A stretch of DNA of 64,000 nt from Vibrio maritimus (GCF_021441885.1 NZ_CP090439.1:186001-250000), one strand, 5' to 3'. Positions 48,962-57,943 are shown, counted from the first letter of the stretch. Notes: generated from the sequence alone by a model not told the origin. Translations and numbers: made by a program.

Positions 48962-50425
48962 TTAGAAGCGGCGAGTTAAACTAGACACAAACTGCCTTTT
49001 CTTGCTTCCATTTTGACCATACTCCATAGAAATGGACCAATCCCTGTTAAAGTTATAGTTAGCGCCCAGCAGTCCTGCCCATTTATCGATATTTTCCTGC
49101 TCAATTTTATAGTCCAGATGACTACTCGTCCCCGGAATTGCTTGCTTCCCAGTAATGGTCAGTTTACTGTCCAAGTAAGCCGCACCAACATAGACGGCGA
49201 TCGACTGTGTCCCCTTCAGCATGAACTGTTTACCAACTCTCGGAGACACGTTGAGAATAAAGCCTTCTGCATCACTTTTTCTCATATCCGCATATGAAAA
49301 AGAAATCGGCACAGTAACGAAATAGTCATCCCACCCTGTCGCTAATATCGTCCCTAACGTGTAGTTTGTGCCTGTTATATCTACATCGACACCATAAGGA
49401 TTGGCAAATAGCCTACGTAGCCCTTCACATACCAAGGGTTGTCCACCAACCACACTACAATCTAGCTGCAGTTCATCGATCATTTGCTCAGGATCCACCT
49501 TAAACTCTATATGTGCATCACCAGAAATTTTGCCGACCGTGCCGAAGACATTCATGAAAGGAAACACCCAGGCATCAAGCTTTAACTGAGGAGTTTGAGT
49601 ATGGCTGGAGTTATTATCAAAGGTCACGAAGTCAATAGGGACTTTCCTTGACCCGTTAAGACCTACATTAAGATTGCGGATATCCATCTGCTGATAGGTA
49701 TTTGCATAGATTACACTGACTCCAAATGGCTTTGGCAGGCTGTAACCTTTATCAATCACCTCTTGAGCAAAAAATGGCAAGGGCCTGTCCCATTTCCTAG
49801 GCGTTTGATTATTTACTTCCTTTGTATCTTTACTGGCGACACGAACTTCGCCTAAGCCAGTTTCTGTTAGGTCATAGTTAACCGACACTGACACCAAACG
49901 AGCACTGCCCACTGCTCCTCCACCAGAATGCGACAATAGGTAGATAGGGACGTCCTCATCTCGACCCGCAAGGCTCATCGAACTGTAAGCACCGTCCTCG
50001 CCCAAGTTCCACTCTGCGCCCAACGATGGCTCCCAAACTCCTTCTCGATATTCGTTCAGGGTTGACTGACTATCAAAAATAGCCAGTGCTTGATAGCTAC
50101 CTAAAGATAGCCCAGCACCTACCTCATAACGGTTGACATCAATATAAGTCACGGAGCCATCCGCTTGATTATAAATAGCGCCAACACCGATTCCGGCGCC
50201 AAGAATGGGCACTTTGATGTTAGACATAGAAATAGCGGCATACCCTTGCGCATAGGCGAGCTGCTCAGCCAGCTCTGGGTAGAGTTCACTTAAGCGATTC
50301 ACAATTTGTACGGTAGAGGCATCTATTTCCTCTCTCATAGGCTGACGTTCTTCAACCGGAATAGAACTACTGCAGCCAGAAATCAAAGCGGTAAGTCCTA
50401 GTACAAAGCCAACGCCATTTCGCAT
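48962..50425 (-). CDS. Lipoprotein with SYLF-like N-terminal domain joined to an outer-membrane barrel
   Basis: From the ATG with AAAGGA 7 nt upstream the protein has 487 residues; an ATG five codons earlier is less well placed. A lipobox (LISGC) marks a lipoprotein. Residues about 45-150 (LAYAQGYAAISMSNIKVPILGAGIG, VGAGLSLGSYQALAIFDS, LGAEWNLG) resemble the SYLF/Ysc84 lipid-binding fold. From about 200 on, amphipathic strands and a terminal SSLTRRF look like a barrel. One probable disulphide (CSVVGGQPLVC) lies in a loop. I know no described protein with this layout. Confidence 0.55.
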   Translation of the reverse strand: MRNGVGFVLGLTALISGCSSSIPVEERQPMREEIDASTVQIVNRLSELYPELAEQLAYAQGYAAISMSNIKVPILGAGIGVGAIYNQADGSVTYIDVNRYEVGAGLSLGSYQALAIFDSQSTLNEYREGVWEPSLGAEWNLGEDGAYSSMSLAGRDEDVPIYLLSHSGGGAVGSARLVSVSVNYDLTETGLGEVRVASKDTKEVNNQTPRKWDRPLPFFAQEVIDKGYSLPKPFGVSVIYANTYQQMDIRNLNVGLNGSRKVPIDFVTFDNNSSHTQTPQLKLDAWVFPFMNVFGTVGKISGDAHIEFKVDPEQMIDELQLDCSVVGGQPLVCEGLRRLFANPYGVDVDITGTNYTLGTILATGWDDYFVTVPISFSYADMRKSDAEGFILNVSPRVGKQFMLKGTQSIAVYVGAAYLDSKLTITGKQAIPGTSSHLDYKIEQENIDKWAGLLGANYNFNRDWSISMEYGQNGSKKRQFVSSLTRRF

Positions 50426-50522
50426 CAAAGATCCTTTCATTGTGTAAGTAAGTAGGTGAGTCGCAGGCGCACACTATACGCTATCGCGTTATTTACTTTT
50501 TGAAACACATCAATCGACAATA

Positions 50523-51275
50523 CTATTCTTGGATTTTATGGGCAGACTCAATAAAGCGTTCTCGTGCTTTAGCAAATACCGGATTGCCGTGGGCAGGTAG
50601 CAGTGTGGAATAGTTGAGTGATGCCTTCTCAATAAGCTCGTTTTTGTCTGGTTTTGCTAGATCGAGCCAACCTACTCCAAATCGACACGGACCAATAAAT
50701 CCCATCCGTGGCATCATCATCTTAGCGACCCAGTTAAAGTACTTGTCGGTTTTTGGCCAGTTTTGCATGCTATCCCCAGAGATAAGCACCCCCTCGTCTC
50801 GCTCCAAAAGAATGAGTCCCTCTTTTGGTGTGCACGAAGAAAACTCAAAGTAAGTCGCACCATCAATTGGAAGCGTTGAACCCTCTTTGAGGAGTCTGTC
50901 GGCTTTATAGTATTGATGACTCGTCGACGATTTATTAAAGCCTCTTACATAAGGTGAATCGACCGACCATAACGTAGCACCAAAGGTTTCCTTGTAATAA
51001 GGGTCATCAAAGCCATGAAATGCGGCCAGCCTGATCACATGTTTGACGTCACCAAGTTCATCGAGCTGAGCAATACCTTTGTCATTTAACCGAACAGAGT
51101 TGATTAAGATTAGCTCGCCGCCTTGTTTGATAACAAGCATATTGCGGCTAAACGTCATTGTTAGCGGCCCCCATTTGGGGTGTGGGACTTTCATCGCAAC
51201 GGAGCCTGTCACAAGATAAATATTATCTAGAACCTGAGTCAGTTCTCCGTGCGGTAGTGGCTCTGGGTATGTCAT
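50523..51275 (-). CDS. Metallo-beta-lactamase-fold-like protein without the HxHxDH motif
   Basis: The 250-residue cytoplasmic protein follows the MBL fold order: NMLVIKQGGELILINSV, LDELGDVKHVIRLAAFHGFDDPYY (where HxHxDH is expected), LILLERDEGVLISGDSMQNW and LLPAHGNPV. The metal-binding histidines are mostly absent, so a hydrolytic role is doubtful. It resembles DUF4336-like relatives. It is a single gene with an AGGAACAAGG-type RBS. Confidence 0.6.
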   Translation of the reverse strand: MTYPEPLPHGELTQVLDNIYLVTGSVAMKVPHPKWGPLTMTFSRNMLVIKQGGELILINSVRLNDKGIAQLDELGDVKHVIRLAAFHGFDDPYYKETFGATLWSVDSPYVRGFNKSSTSHQYYKADRLLKEGSTLPIDGATYFEFSSCTPKEGLILLERDEGVLISGDSMQNWPKTDKYFNWVAKMMMPRMGFIGPCRFGVGWLDLAKPDKNELIEKASLNYSTLLPAHGNPVFAKARERFIESAHKIQE

Positions 51276-51397
51276 CCTTGTTCCTATTCGGTGAAGTGTT
51301 TGATTTTTATCGAATCCTTATACTTATTTAGAGTCTAGTTGCTCCTCGTCAACTCAGCGAATTTTCTCGCTAGTTCCCAGTGTTGGGCGCCAAACAC

Positions 51398-51424
51398 AAA
51401 AAAGCCGCCAATAAAGGCGGCTTT
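51398..51424 (-). terminator. Intrinsic terminator of the acyltransferase gene
   Basis: On the minus strand AAAGCCGCC pairs with GGCGGCTTT around a 6-nt loop and runs into TTT. It is 18 nt past the stop. Confidence 0.9.
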
Positions 51425-51442
51425 GCGAAAGCTTGTTTGCTT

Positions 51443-52573
51443 CTACGCAGACAGTTTTTCTTGCTCAAGAAGAATATTCTTCACAGGGTTCGCATAACTA
51501 TCTATCAAATATTGATGAGCGCCCTCTGGCAGCAAATCCAGTTTCTCTTTCAGCATGACGCGAGTTGCTTCTGAGATAGTGTCATCTTCTAAGCCAGCAG
51601 CAAGCTTATTAATCGGGAACAAGGTGTAATGCTCATGGATTTGACGGTCGATTTCTTCAGCCAGTGCTTCTGGCGTTTCAAAATCTTGGTCAATGACATC
51701 ACCAAACACCACTTGTACGCGATCTTTTCGGCCGACAATGCCTTGAACGATACTTTCAATATCTTCAAACTCGCCTTTCTCATAGTTGCCGTGAGTCGCT
51801 TTTTCATAAAGCTCTTTCGCTTTTGCAATATCACACGGGTCGTTTTCGTATGAGATAGAGACAGGTACGATTTTCAGTGAACGAATATACTCTGCAAACG
51901 GAACCTTCTGTTTGCGACCTTCTACATGGAACATCTTCAAAATCGCTGGATCGGTAAAATCATTCCCGTCTTTAGCACGCCCTTCTTTTTGAGCAATCCA
52001 AATTGAGTTACCTGTATCTAATGAATGCTTGATATAAGAAGACAGAGTACCAAGTGCCTTCATCATTTCACGCGGACCTTTTAGAGAGCGCTTAACAATG
52101 AAGCTCTTGTTAAGACGCATTAGCTCTGTCGCACATGGCTTCTTAAGTAGGTTATCACCGATGGCGATTCGCACAGTTCTGTGATTGTTCTCGTGCAAGC
52201 CGTAGTTAACCAATGCAGGATCCATCGCGATATCACGATGGTTAGACACGAATAGGTACGACGTATTTTTATCGAGTTTATCGAGACCTTTGTAGGTAAC
52301 GCCTTTTGTTGTTGCGTCCAAAGTTTGCTCTAGGTACTTTTTCACCTCTAGCTGAATGGTTTCAACGCTATCAAGCTTGGCCCACTTAAACTTTAAGTAC
52401 ACTTTTACAATTGGGCTCATCACCGCTTTAAACCAAGGAGCATGGTTAGAGAAGCGGTGCTGAAGAATCGCGTCGATAAATTCGGCGTCGTTAATCAGGC
52501 GGTCGATAGCGGCAGGGATCTCTTCGTCATTGTATGGACGAATATCAATATATGGGTCGTTGTGTGTTGTCAT
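51443..52573 (-). CDS. 1-acylglycerol-3-phosphate acyltransferase-like (PlsC/PlsB domain) protein
   Basis: The 376-residue protein has the acyltransferase motif block I SNHRDIAMDPALVNYGL, block II-like LMRLNKSFIVKRSLKG and block III IWIAQKEGRAKDG. Block I has five residues between His and Asp where HX4D is usual, and block III reads EGRAKDG. No membrane segments are evident, so it is peripheral. It probably acylates a lysophospholipid or related acceptor. The long C-terminal helical region (about 270-376) is outside the core. It is a single gene. Confidence 0.78.
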   Translation of the reverse strand: MTTHNDPYIDIRPYNDEEIPAAIDRLINDAEFIDAILQHRFSNHAPWFKAVMSPIVKVYLKFKWAKLDSVETIQLEVKKYLEQTLDATTKGVTYKGLDKLDKNTSYLFVSNHRDIAMDPALVNYGLHENNHRTVRIAIGDNLLKKPCATELMRLNKSFIVKRSLKGPREMMKALGTLSSYIKHSLDTGNSIWIAQKEGRAKDGNDFTDPAILKMFHVEGRKQKVPFAEYIRSLKIVPVSISYENDPCDIAKAKELYEKATHGNYEKGEFEDIESIVQGIVGRKDRVQVVFGDVIDQDFETPEALAEEIDRQIHEHYTLFPINKLAAGLEDDTISEATRVMLKEKLDLLPEGAHQYLIDSYANPVKNILLEQEKLSA

Positions 52574-52773
52574 GTCTGTTACATCAAATTAAAAGCTGCA
52601 CTATTCTACGCTTAGTCCAAAAAGACCGCAGCTACCTTAGGTCTATTTTTGTTAAGGTCAGACCACAGTTTCTTCTACTCTTATTGCAATTACCAATGGA
52701 AATGTCTGATCTGTGGTTGGCATCATACGCGACTCAAGGTACTCTACGCGCAGATTAACCAGCGAAGACTATC

Positions 52774-53376
52774 ATGAATCACGCCATCGACTTTCATACG
52801 ACTCATTCATCATTACTCACTATTACGCCTCGTAAGAAGACGCTACATAATCAGTTAGTACATGTAGAGGAAGGAAAAGTTCTGCTGAAACTAGGCAAGA
52901 ATGAGTACGCTTATAGCGCAGGTGACACTTTTTGGCTGCCATTTGACTGCCTATCAAGCCTGACTTTGCTGCCAGGTAGCGTGTTTAATACGGTGAAGTT
53001 TTCTGTGAGATTGGTGGACAAATTTCCGACTCAGGCAGGTCAAGTAATGCCTTCAACACTGCTGTCTGCGCTATTAAACTCACTCAGTAAAACCGATGAC
53101 GCTGAGATTAAAAAAGATCTTTTGCAGGTAATGCGTCACGAAGTTAAAACGTGCAAGCCGGTATTAAAGCAAGATAAGGAAAGCGCGGAGATCACCGCGT
53201 GGACACCAAACTCTACCTCGATTACGGGTGAGCTTGCATTGGTATTGCTAGTCAGAGAAGCACGCAAGCAAAAATTGTCTGGTAAAAAGAGCGAGGCGAT
53301 TTGTCAGTCGCTATTCTCGGGCAACCAAGAGCATTTTAAACAGCTCACCACGACCTTGCTGGGTGAAGCACTTTAG
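52774..53376 (+). CDS. Cupin-domain protein related to AraC N-terminal domains, without a clear HTH
   Basis: The 200-residue protein begins with an AraC-type cupin (about 15-85: HVEEGKVLLKLGKNEYAYSAGDTFWLPFDCLSSL). The C-terminal half is helical (ELALVLLVREARKQKLSGKK, AICQSLFSGNQEHFKQL) but I see only a possible first HTH, not the normal two-HTH AraC module of about 100 residues. It may be a shortened regulator or a ligand-binding antagonist. It is divergent from the acyltransferase gene and has its own terminator. Confidence 0.55.
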   Translation: MNHAIDFHTTHSSLLTITPRKKTLHNQLVHVEEGKVLLKLGKNEYAYSAGDTFWLPFDCLSSLTLLPGSVFNTVKFSVRLVDKFPTQAGQVMPSTLLSALLNSLSKTDDAEIKKDLLQVMRHEVKTCKPVLKQDKESAEITAWTPNSTSITGELALVLLVREARKQKLSGKKSEAICQSLFSGNQEHFKQLTTTLLGEAL

Positions 53377-53407
53377 TAAAGAACTAAATTAGTATAGCTG
53401 ACACAAA

Positions 53408-53436
53408 AATAGCGAGCTCTAGGCTCGCTATTTTTT
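53408..53436 (+). terminator. Intrinsic terminator after the cupin gene
   Basis: AATAGCGAGC pairs with GCTCGCTATT around a 5-nt loop, then TTTT. It is 31 nt past the stop and close to the end of the convergent gene. Confidence 0.9.
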
Positions 53437-53457
53437 AATCTCGTACATCCTGCTTCG

Positions 53458-53952
53458 TTAGAATGGCACTTCAACCTGCATCATCATGTCGCCTTGGTAA
53501 TCTTGATGCCAGCGATAGTCCAAGCGCAGCCTTGGCTCCTTGCCCTTTTCGCCAAAGCCTACACCAATGTGAAGTCCCTGAGCCATCAACCACTCTTGCA
53601 TCGACATTTCATCTTTACGGCGAGCGATTTCTTCTGGCGCCCACAGCCCAATGCCAACAAAGTTGTTTTCATAGTTGCCTGTCAATACGGGCTCAGACTC
53701 CTGCGTAAGAAGCCATTGGTCCCAATAAGAGTCTTGCAGCGAATTGGTCGGTTTCTCAGGTTCAATTAACCCACCTAAGGTAATCACCTGATTGCCGATA
53801 TAACTGAATGGTTTAGTAATGAGTGAGCAAAACGACTCGTCTTCCGTCGTCTTTAAAACGACAGATTTATTCGAGTCACTTTCGCATAATGCGTAAGCGA
53901 TGGGGCTACTGACGGCCACTGCTAAAGCAATACAAATCCCTGTTGCTTTCAT
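53458..53952 (-). CDS. Exported hypothetical protein, 164 residues
   Basis: A signal peptide (to about AYA-L) leads into a mature chain with a cysteine pair (C23, C42) in its N-terminal part and aromatic-rich strands near the end (GIGLWAPEEIARRKDEMSMQEWL, IGVGFGEKGKEPRLRLDYRW, DMMMQVEVPF). The last residue is Phe after alternating strands, which hints at an outer-membrane location, but too few strands are visible for a barrel. No family is recognised. It is downstream of and co-directional with the nucleotidyltransferase gene (32-nt gap). Confidence 0.55.
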   Translation of the reverse strand: MKATGICIALAVAVSSPIAYALCESDSNKSVVLKTTEDESFCSLITKPFSYIGNQVITLGGLIEPEKPTNSLQDSYWDQWLLTQESEPVLTGNYENNFVGIGLWAPEEIARRKDEMSMQEWLMAQGLHIGVGFGEKGKEPRLRLDYRWHQDYQGDMMMQVEVPF

Positions 53953-53984
53953 TTATTTATAAATTATCCGTTTTGATTATATGG

Positions 53985-54497
53985 TCAATATAGCTTATTG
54001 GCGACCAAATGTTTAGCGACACTTACTGTCGTTAGGTGATCTACATTCAAACCTTGGGACAAACTGTAACGAATTGTTGTTGACCTGACTTTGACTTTCT
54101 CTGGGCATGCTAATAGCGACCAACGTTCGACTATTTTCTGTGCATTATAAAACTTTTCGAAACTGAACAAATTATCCGGCCCCAAAACGAAGGTAAGCTC
54201 GGCGTCTGGATAACGTTCCTCTAGTGCTTCTAAAACAGCAAATGTCGTGACTGAAGTGTTAGGCTGATACAAGGCTTCTTCGATATCTGAGCGCTCTACA
54301 TTGCTCTGCTCTAGGTCATCAATAAACATATCAACGAGTTGGCAGCGAACATTGTAATCCAGCATACTCTTGCCCCATGCATGGGAGATACTTGGCACCA
54401 GCAATACTTTGTCGAAATGGCTAAGGGAGTTAATAACGCTCTTGTGCCCTAAGCTAGGTGGGTTAAAGGCACTACCAAATATCGCTATTTTTGTCAT
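53985..54497 (-). CDS. Nicotinate/nicotinamide mononucleotide adenylyltransferase-like protein
   Basis: The 170-residue nucleotidyltransferase has IAIFGSAFNPPSLGHKSVI (the (H/T)xGH ATP motif as SLGH), LTFVLGPDNLFSFEKF and the C-terminal RSTTIRYSL (ISSTxxR motif). It joins NMN or NaMN with ATP to give NAD or deamido-NAD. At 170 residues it is shorter than standard NadD (about 210), so it is likely an additional salvage enzyme. It is divergent from nadE, which uses the product deamido-NAD. Confidence 0.82.
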   Translation of the reverse strand: MTKIAIFGSAFNPPSLGHKSVINSLSHFDKVLLVPSISHAWGKSMLDYNVRCQLVDMFIDDLEQSNVERSDIEEALYQPNTSVTTFAVLEALEERYPDAELTFVLGPDNLFSFEKFYNAQKIVERWSLLACPEKVKVRSTTIRYSLSQGLNVDHLTTVSVAKHLVANKLY

Positions 54498-54614
54498 ATG
54501 TATCTCAATAAATCGTATCTATGCATAGATTGAGTGTCACTGTAACTTTTTTTCAGTGATTTTCGTAGGTATCATACTAGAAAACATTTTTGCTTGCAGG
54601 AAAAGGGATCCCAC

Positions 54615-55445
54615 ATGGAACAACTTATTCGAGACGAGATGCGCGTGCTTCCGTCTATCGACCCACATTTTGAAATCGAACGCCGTGTTGCTTTTATCAA
54701 AAGTAAATTGCAGCAGTCTGGATGCAAGTCTGTCGTTCTGGGAATCAGTGGTGGTGTGGACTCAACAACCTGTGGCCGTCTCGCGCAACTCGCTGTTAAT
54801 CAACTCAATGAAGAAAGTGGTACAAACGACTACCAGTTTATCGCGGTGCGTCTGCCATACGGTGAACAAAAAGATGAAGACGAAGCTCAGCTAGCACTCT
54901 CTTTTATCGAACCAACTCACTCGGTATCTGTAAACATCAAGGCTGGCGTTGATGGTCTGCATGCTGCGTCTCACGTTGCACTAGAGGGAACGGGTCTACT
55001 ACCAACAGAAGCGGCAAAGTTAGACTTTGTAAAAGGCAACGTTAAAGCTCGCGCTCGCATGGTCGCACAGTATGAAATCGCCGGCTACGTGGGTGGCCTA
55101 GTGCTTGGTACTGACCATTCTGCTGAAAACATCACAGGTTTTTACACCAAGTTTGGTGATGGTGCTTGTGACTTGGCACCTTTGTTCGGCCTAAGCAAGC
55201 GTCAAGTACGCGAAGTAGCGGCGACACTTGGGGCTCCTGAGCTACTTGTGAAGAAAACACCAACCGCTGACTTAGAGGAACTTGATCCACAAAAAGCGGA
55301 TGAAGATGCACTGAATCTGACTTACGAGCAGATTGACGACTTCCTAGAGGGCAAACCAGTATCTCAAGAGGTGTCTGACAAGCTGGTGGCTATCTACAAA
55401 GCGACGCAGCACAAGCGCGAAGCGATTCCAACAATCTACGATTAA
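54615..55445 (+). CDS. nadE: Ammonia-dependent NAD synthetase NadE
   Basis: The enzyme has 276 residues from ATG 54615 (RBS AAAAGGGA); E. coli NadE has 275. An ATG seven codons upstream is rejected. The P loop LGISGGVDSTT, GNVKARARMVAQYEIA, GTDHSAENITGFYTKFGDG and LGAPE, KKTPTADLE motifs are all present. It amidates deamido-NAD with ammonia and ATP. There is no glutaminase domain, so free ammonia is used, which is plentiful when the urease in this window acts. Confidence 0.97.
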   Translation: MEQLIRDEMRVLPSIDPHFEIERRVAFIKSKLQQSGCKSVVLGISGGVDSTTCGRLAQLAVNQLNEESGTNDYQFIAVRLPYGEQKDEDEAQLALSFIEPTHSVSVNIKAGVDGLHAASHVALEGTGLLPTEAAKLDFVKGNVKARARMVAQYEIAGYVGGLVLGTDHSAENITGFYTKFGDGACDLAPLFGLSKRQVREVAATLGAPELLVKKTPTADLEELDPQKADEDALNLTYEQIDDFLEGKPVSQEVSDKLVAIYKATQHKREAIPTIYD

Positions 55446-55465
55446 TTCAGCTTGATCAAGCTCTT

Positions 55466-55494
55466 AAAGCCAGCAAAAATTTGCTGGCTTTTTT
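55466..55494 (+). terminator. Intrinsic terminator of nadE
   Basis: AAAGCCAGCA pairs with TGCTGGCTTT around a 6-nt loop followed by TTTT. It lies 20 nt after the stop. Confidence 0.92.
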
Positions 55495-55667
55495 ATACCT
55501 TGTGATTTACTTCTCTGAAATCAGATCTTGCCATCGGTCAACTTTTAATCGGCTAAAACTTGTGCCATTGTTATAGAGGCACAAGTGATAACTCGCGTGC
55601 AAACGCTTCAAGTCACTTGAGCTCATGCCCAAGCTAAAACTATTGTTCACCGATAAAAGGGGTTGCT

Positions 55668-55913
55668 ATGTTAGGCGAAGATCACTCTCTTCTTAAGGAA
55701 TTTCCAGAACATCAAGAAACGATTTTAGCGCTCACGAAAAGCGATCAAAGCTTTGCTGCTGACACTAAAAACTACAATGCTCTGGATAAAGAAATTCGTG
55801 TGTTGGAACTGAATGGTTCACCCATCGAAGATACCGAAATGCATCAACTTAAGCACGACAGAGCGGCTTTAAAAGACTCATTGCATCAACGTATCGTGAG
55901 TGCTTCAAAATAA
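55668..55913 (+). CDS. YdcH/DUF465 family small coiled-coil protein
   Basis: The 81-residue protein begins MLGEDHSLLKEFPEHQETIL and has a second helix HQLKHDRAALKDSLHQRI, the features of the YdcH (DUF465) family. Two long helices probably form an antiparallel hairpin. The function is unknown. The RBS is AAAAGGGG before ATG. It is a single gene. Confidence 0.85.
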   Translation: MLGEDHSLLKEFPEHQETILALTKSDQSFAADTKNYNALDKEIRVLELNGSPIEDTEMHQLKHDRAALKDSLHQRIVSASK

Positions 55914-55965
55914 GCATGTAAAACAAAGCTGGTGCCAGTTGGACACTGGCACCCACAAAGTTTAA

Positions 55966-57786
55966 TTAACTGACGAGTTCCACATCCGTTTTCGGCACTG
56001 AGCAACACGCCAATACCTTACCTTCCGCTATCTCCGACTCTTGTATTGCAGGAACATCTGGCTGATGCACCAATCCTGACTGCACTGTCACTTTACATGC
56101 GCCACAAAAACCCGCTCGACAACTGTGTGCAATTGAAAGTCCAGCGTCTTCTGCCTGCTCTAACAGCGTTTTCTGATTGTTGCCTTCAAACACATTTCCA
56201 TCAACGCTGATTTGCACCGCTTTGACTTGCTCTTCGGTTGCTGTCGCGACACCAAACGCCTCTTGATGATAATGATCTTCAGCCAGACCTTTTTTCATCA
56301 TCAAGTTTTTCGCCTTCTGCATGAAGCCATCAGGCCCACAAACGAACACTTGTCGTTGATTCAAATCTGAGATGAGCTTTAGATGAGAGAGACTAAAGCG
56401 CCCTTTCAGGCCTTCCCAATCTTCACTCGGCTGAGTCAGTGAAATCATCACTGTCAGTTGGTCGTGTTTATTCTCGAGCAACTTAAGTTCATCAGCAAAT
56501 GGGATATCATCAATAGTCGAACATTGATGGAAGAACACCACGTTGTTCACTGCGTCCCTATCTGAAAGATCACGTAGCATTGACATCATTGGCGTGACAC
56601 CGCTACCTGCAGAAAGCAGTAGTAACGGTTCGTGATCGTTATTCGCCATATGGAAGCTACCGTTTGGTAGATCGGCGATTAGGGTGTCGCCCACTTGAAA
56701 ATTGTCGAACAACCAATTTGAGACACTGCCGCCATCGATTCGTTTGACCGAAATAGACAGACGTCCCGGACGGGATGGACTCGATGATAGGGTATACAAG
56801 CGCTTAATTGTCTGGCCATCGATATCAAGCTCAATCGGAAGATGCTGGCCGGCTTTATAGTCTGGCATCGCTCCTTTTTGTGGCTCGAGCCAGAAAGTCT
56901 CAAAGTTACGCGCGACATGTTCACGTTCTACGCAGACAAACTCCTGTTTCTGAGCATCGAGATCTTCGTAGAACTCTTTATCTTTATACTCAAGCACCTC
57001 AATTTCATCGCCAGCTCGTATCATACCTTCGTTTTTAGCCACTAAGTTCTGACCGAAGAATACGCCACCCCGTTCATTAGCGCGGAAACGAGAAAAGGTT
57101 TTTAACGGCTCTTTGCTTTCGCGGAACTCACCTTTATCCACATCAACGGTTGTCAAAATACAGCGCTCACACGGTTTTACTGCTTCAAACTCTACCTCAC
57201 CAATTTTAATGCGCTTCCAAGAGTCCTCAATAAATGGTTCATCCGAGCCCACCACTAAGTTGGTTCGAAACTGCTCCATAGAATGCGTTTCAGTACTGCG
57301 ACGATTAAGCTCATCTAACGATCCTTGGCTGATAATAAGTAGTGGATAGCCATCAGCAAAGCTCACGTTATGACCTAGCTTCTCGCGAACACGATTAGAT
57401 TGCTCACCAGTGAAAAGCAGCTCGACACGCTGCTCAAGGACTTGGCTAAACCAGTCGTCTGCTTCATCGGTCGTGGTATAAGCCGCGAAGTTATCGTTCC
57501 ACACCGTCGCTGGCGTTTCTTGTAACTTGAAGCTGCTGTATTCCAGCTTCAACGGCGCCATACCTGGGTAGGTAAAGATGATACCGGTCGGCAGCAGACT
57601 CGAAGCCACCTTAACCATATTTGGGTATTTACGCGCAGTCACCATAGCACCATCTGAGAGCGCTACCATGAATCGGCGATCAAAACACAAGCCTTGTTTT
57701 TCTACCCAAGAAGAAGAGAGAGAAATTCCGCCAACGGATTTAACAGGATAAATATTGATTTGGGAAAGCAGAGGAGATTTTGACAC
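55966..57786 (-). CDS. MOSC domain fused to a ferredoxin-NAD(P) reductase and 2Fe-2S domain
   Basis: The 606-residue protein has five parts. MOSC_N beta-barrel (about 1-115: INIYPVKSVGGISLSSSWVEKQGL) and MOSC (about 120-275: FRTNLVV, VKPCERCILTTVD with the Mo-cofactor cysteine) are followed by FAD-binding (about 290-395: RLYTLSSSPS), NAD-binding (about 400-510: LLLSAGSGVTPMMSML, VFVCGPDGFM) and 2Fe-2S (about 520-606: SCRAGFCGACK). E. coli YcbX has MOSC plus 2Fe-2S only. This one adds a flavin reductase, so it could reduce N-hydroxylated compounds with NAD(P)H by itself. Confidence 0.9.
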   Translation of the reverse strand: MSKSPLLSQINIYPVKSVGGISLSSSWVEKQGLCFDRRFMVALSDGAMVTARKYPNMVKVASSLLPTGIIFTYPGMAPLKLEYSSFKLQETPATVWNDNFAAYTTTDEADDWFSQVLEQRVELLFTGEQSNRVREKLGHNVSFADGYPLLIISQGSLDELNRRSTETHSMEQFRTNLVVGSDEPFIEDSWKRIKIGEVEFEAVKPCERCILTTVDVDKGEFRESKEPLKTFSRFRANERGGVFFGQNLVAKNEGMIRAGDEIEVLEYKDKEFYEDLDAQKQEFVCVEREHVARNFETFWLEPQKGAMPDYKAGQHLPIELDIDGQTIKRLYTLSSSPSRPGRLSISVKRIDGGSVSNWLFDNFQVGDTLIADLPNGSFHMANNDHEPLLLLSAGSGVTPMMSMLRDLSDRDAVNNVVFFHQCSTIDDIPFADELKLLENKHDQLTVMISLTQPSEDWEGLKGRFSLSHLKLISDLNQRQVFVCGPDGFMQKAKNLMMKKGLAEDHYHQEAFGVATATEEQVKAVQISVDGNVFEGNNQKTLLEQAEDAGLSIAHSCRAGFCGACKVTVQSGLVHQPDVPAIQESEIAEGKVLACCSVPKTDVELVS

Positions 57787-57905
57787 GACTGAGCCCTTTT
57801 ATTTTTGTCTTCCTAGTTTTGTGCTCAATGGTAACGTCTTTTTTCTCAATGTCCCAGAAACATAGTGAAATCTTGCGCGTTTTCCTCTATCATCCTGTCG
57901 CCTAA

Positions 57906-57921
57906 ACGTAAGCGATTGCAT
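57906..57921. promoter_or_regulatory. PurR-like box upstream of pyrC
   Basis: ACGTAAGCGATTGCAT matches 12 of 16 positions of the PurR consensus. It lies 63 bp before the pyrC start, as a PurR site does in E. coli pyrC. The match is moderate, and the same bases include TTGCAT, a possible -35. Confidence 0.4.
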
Positions 57922-57943
57922 TCACACTTTTCGCTGCTGTTTA

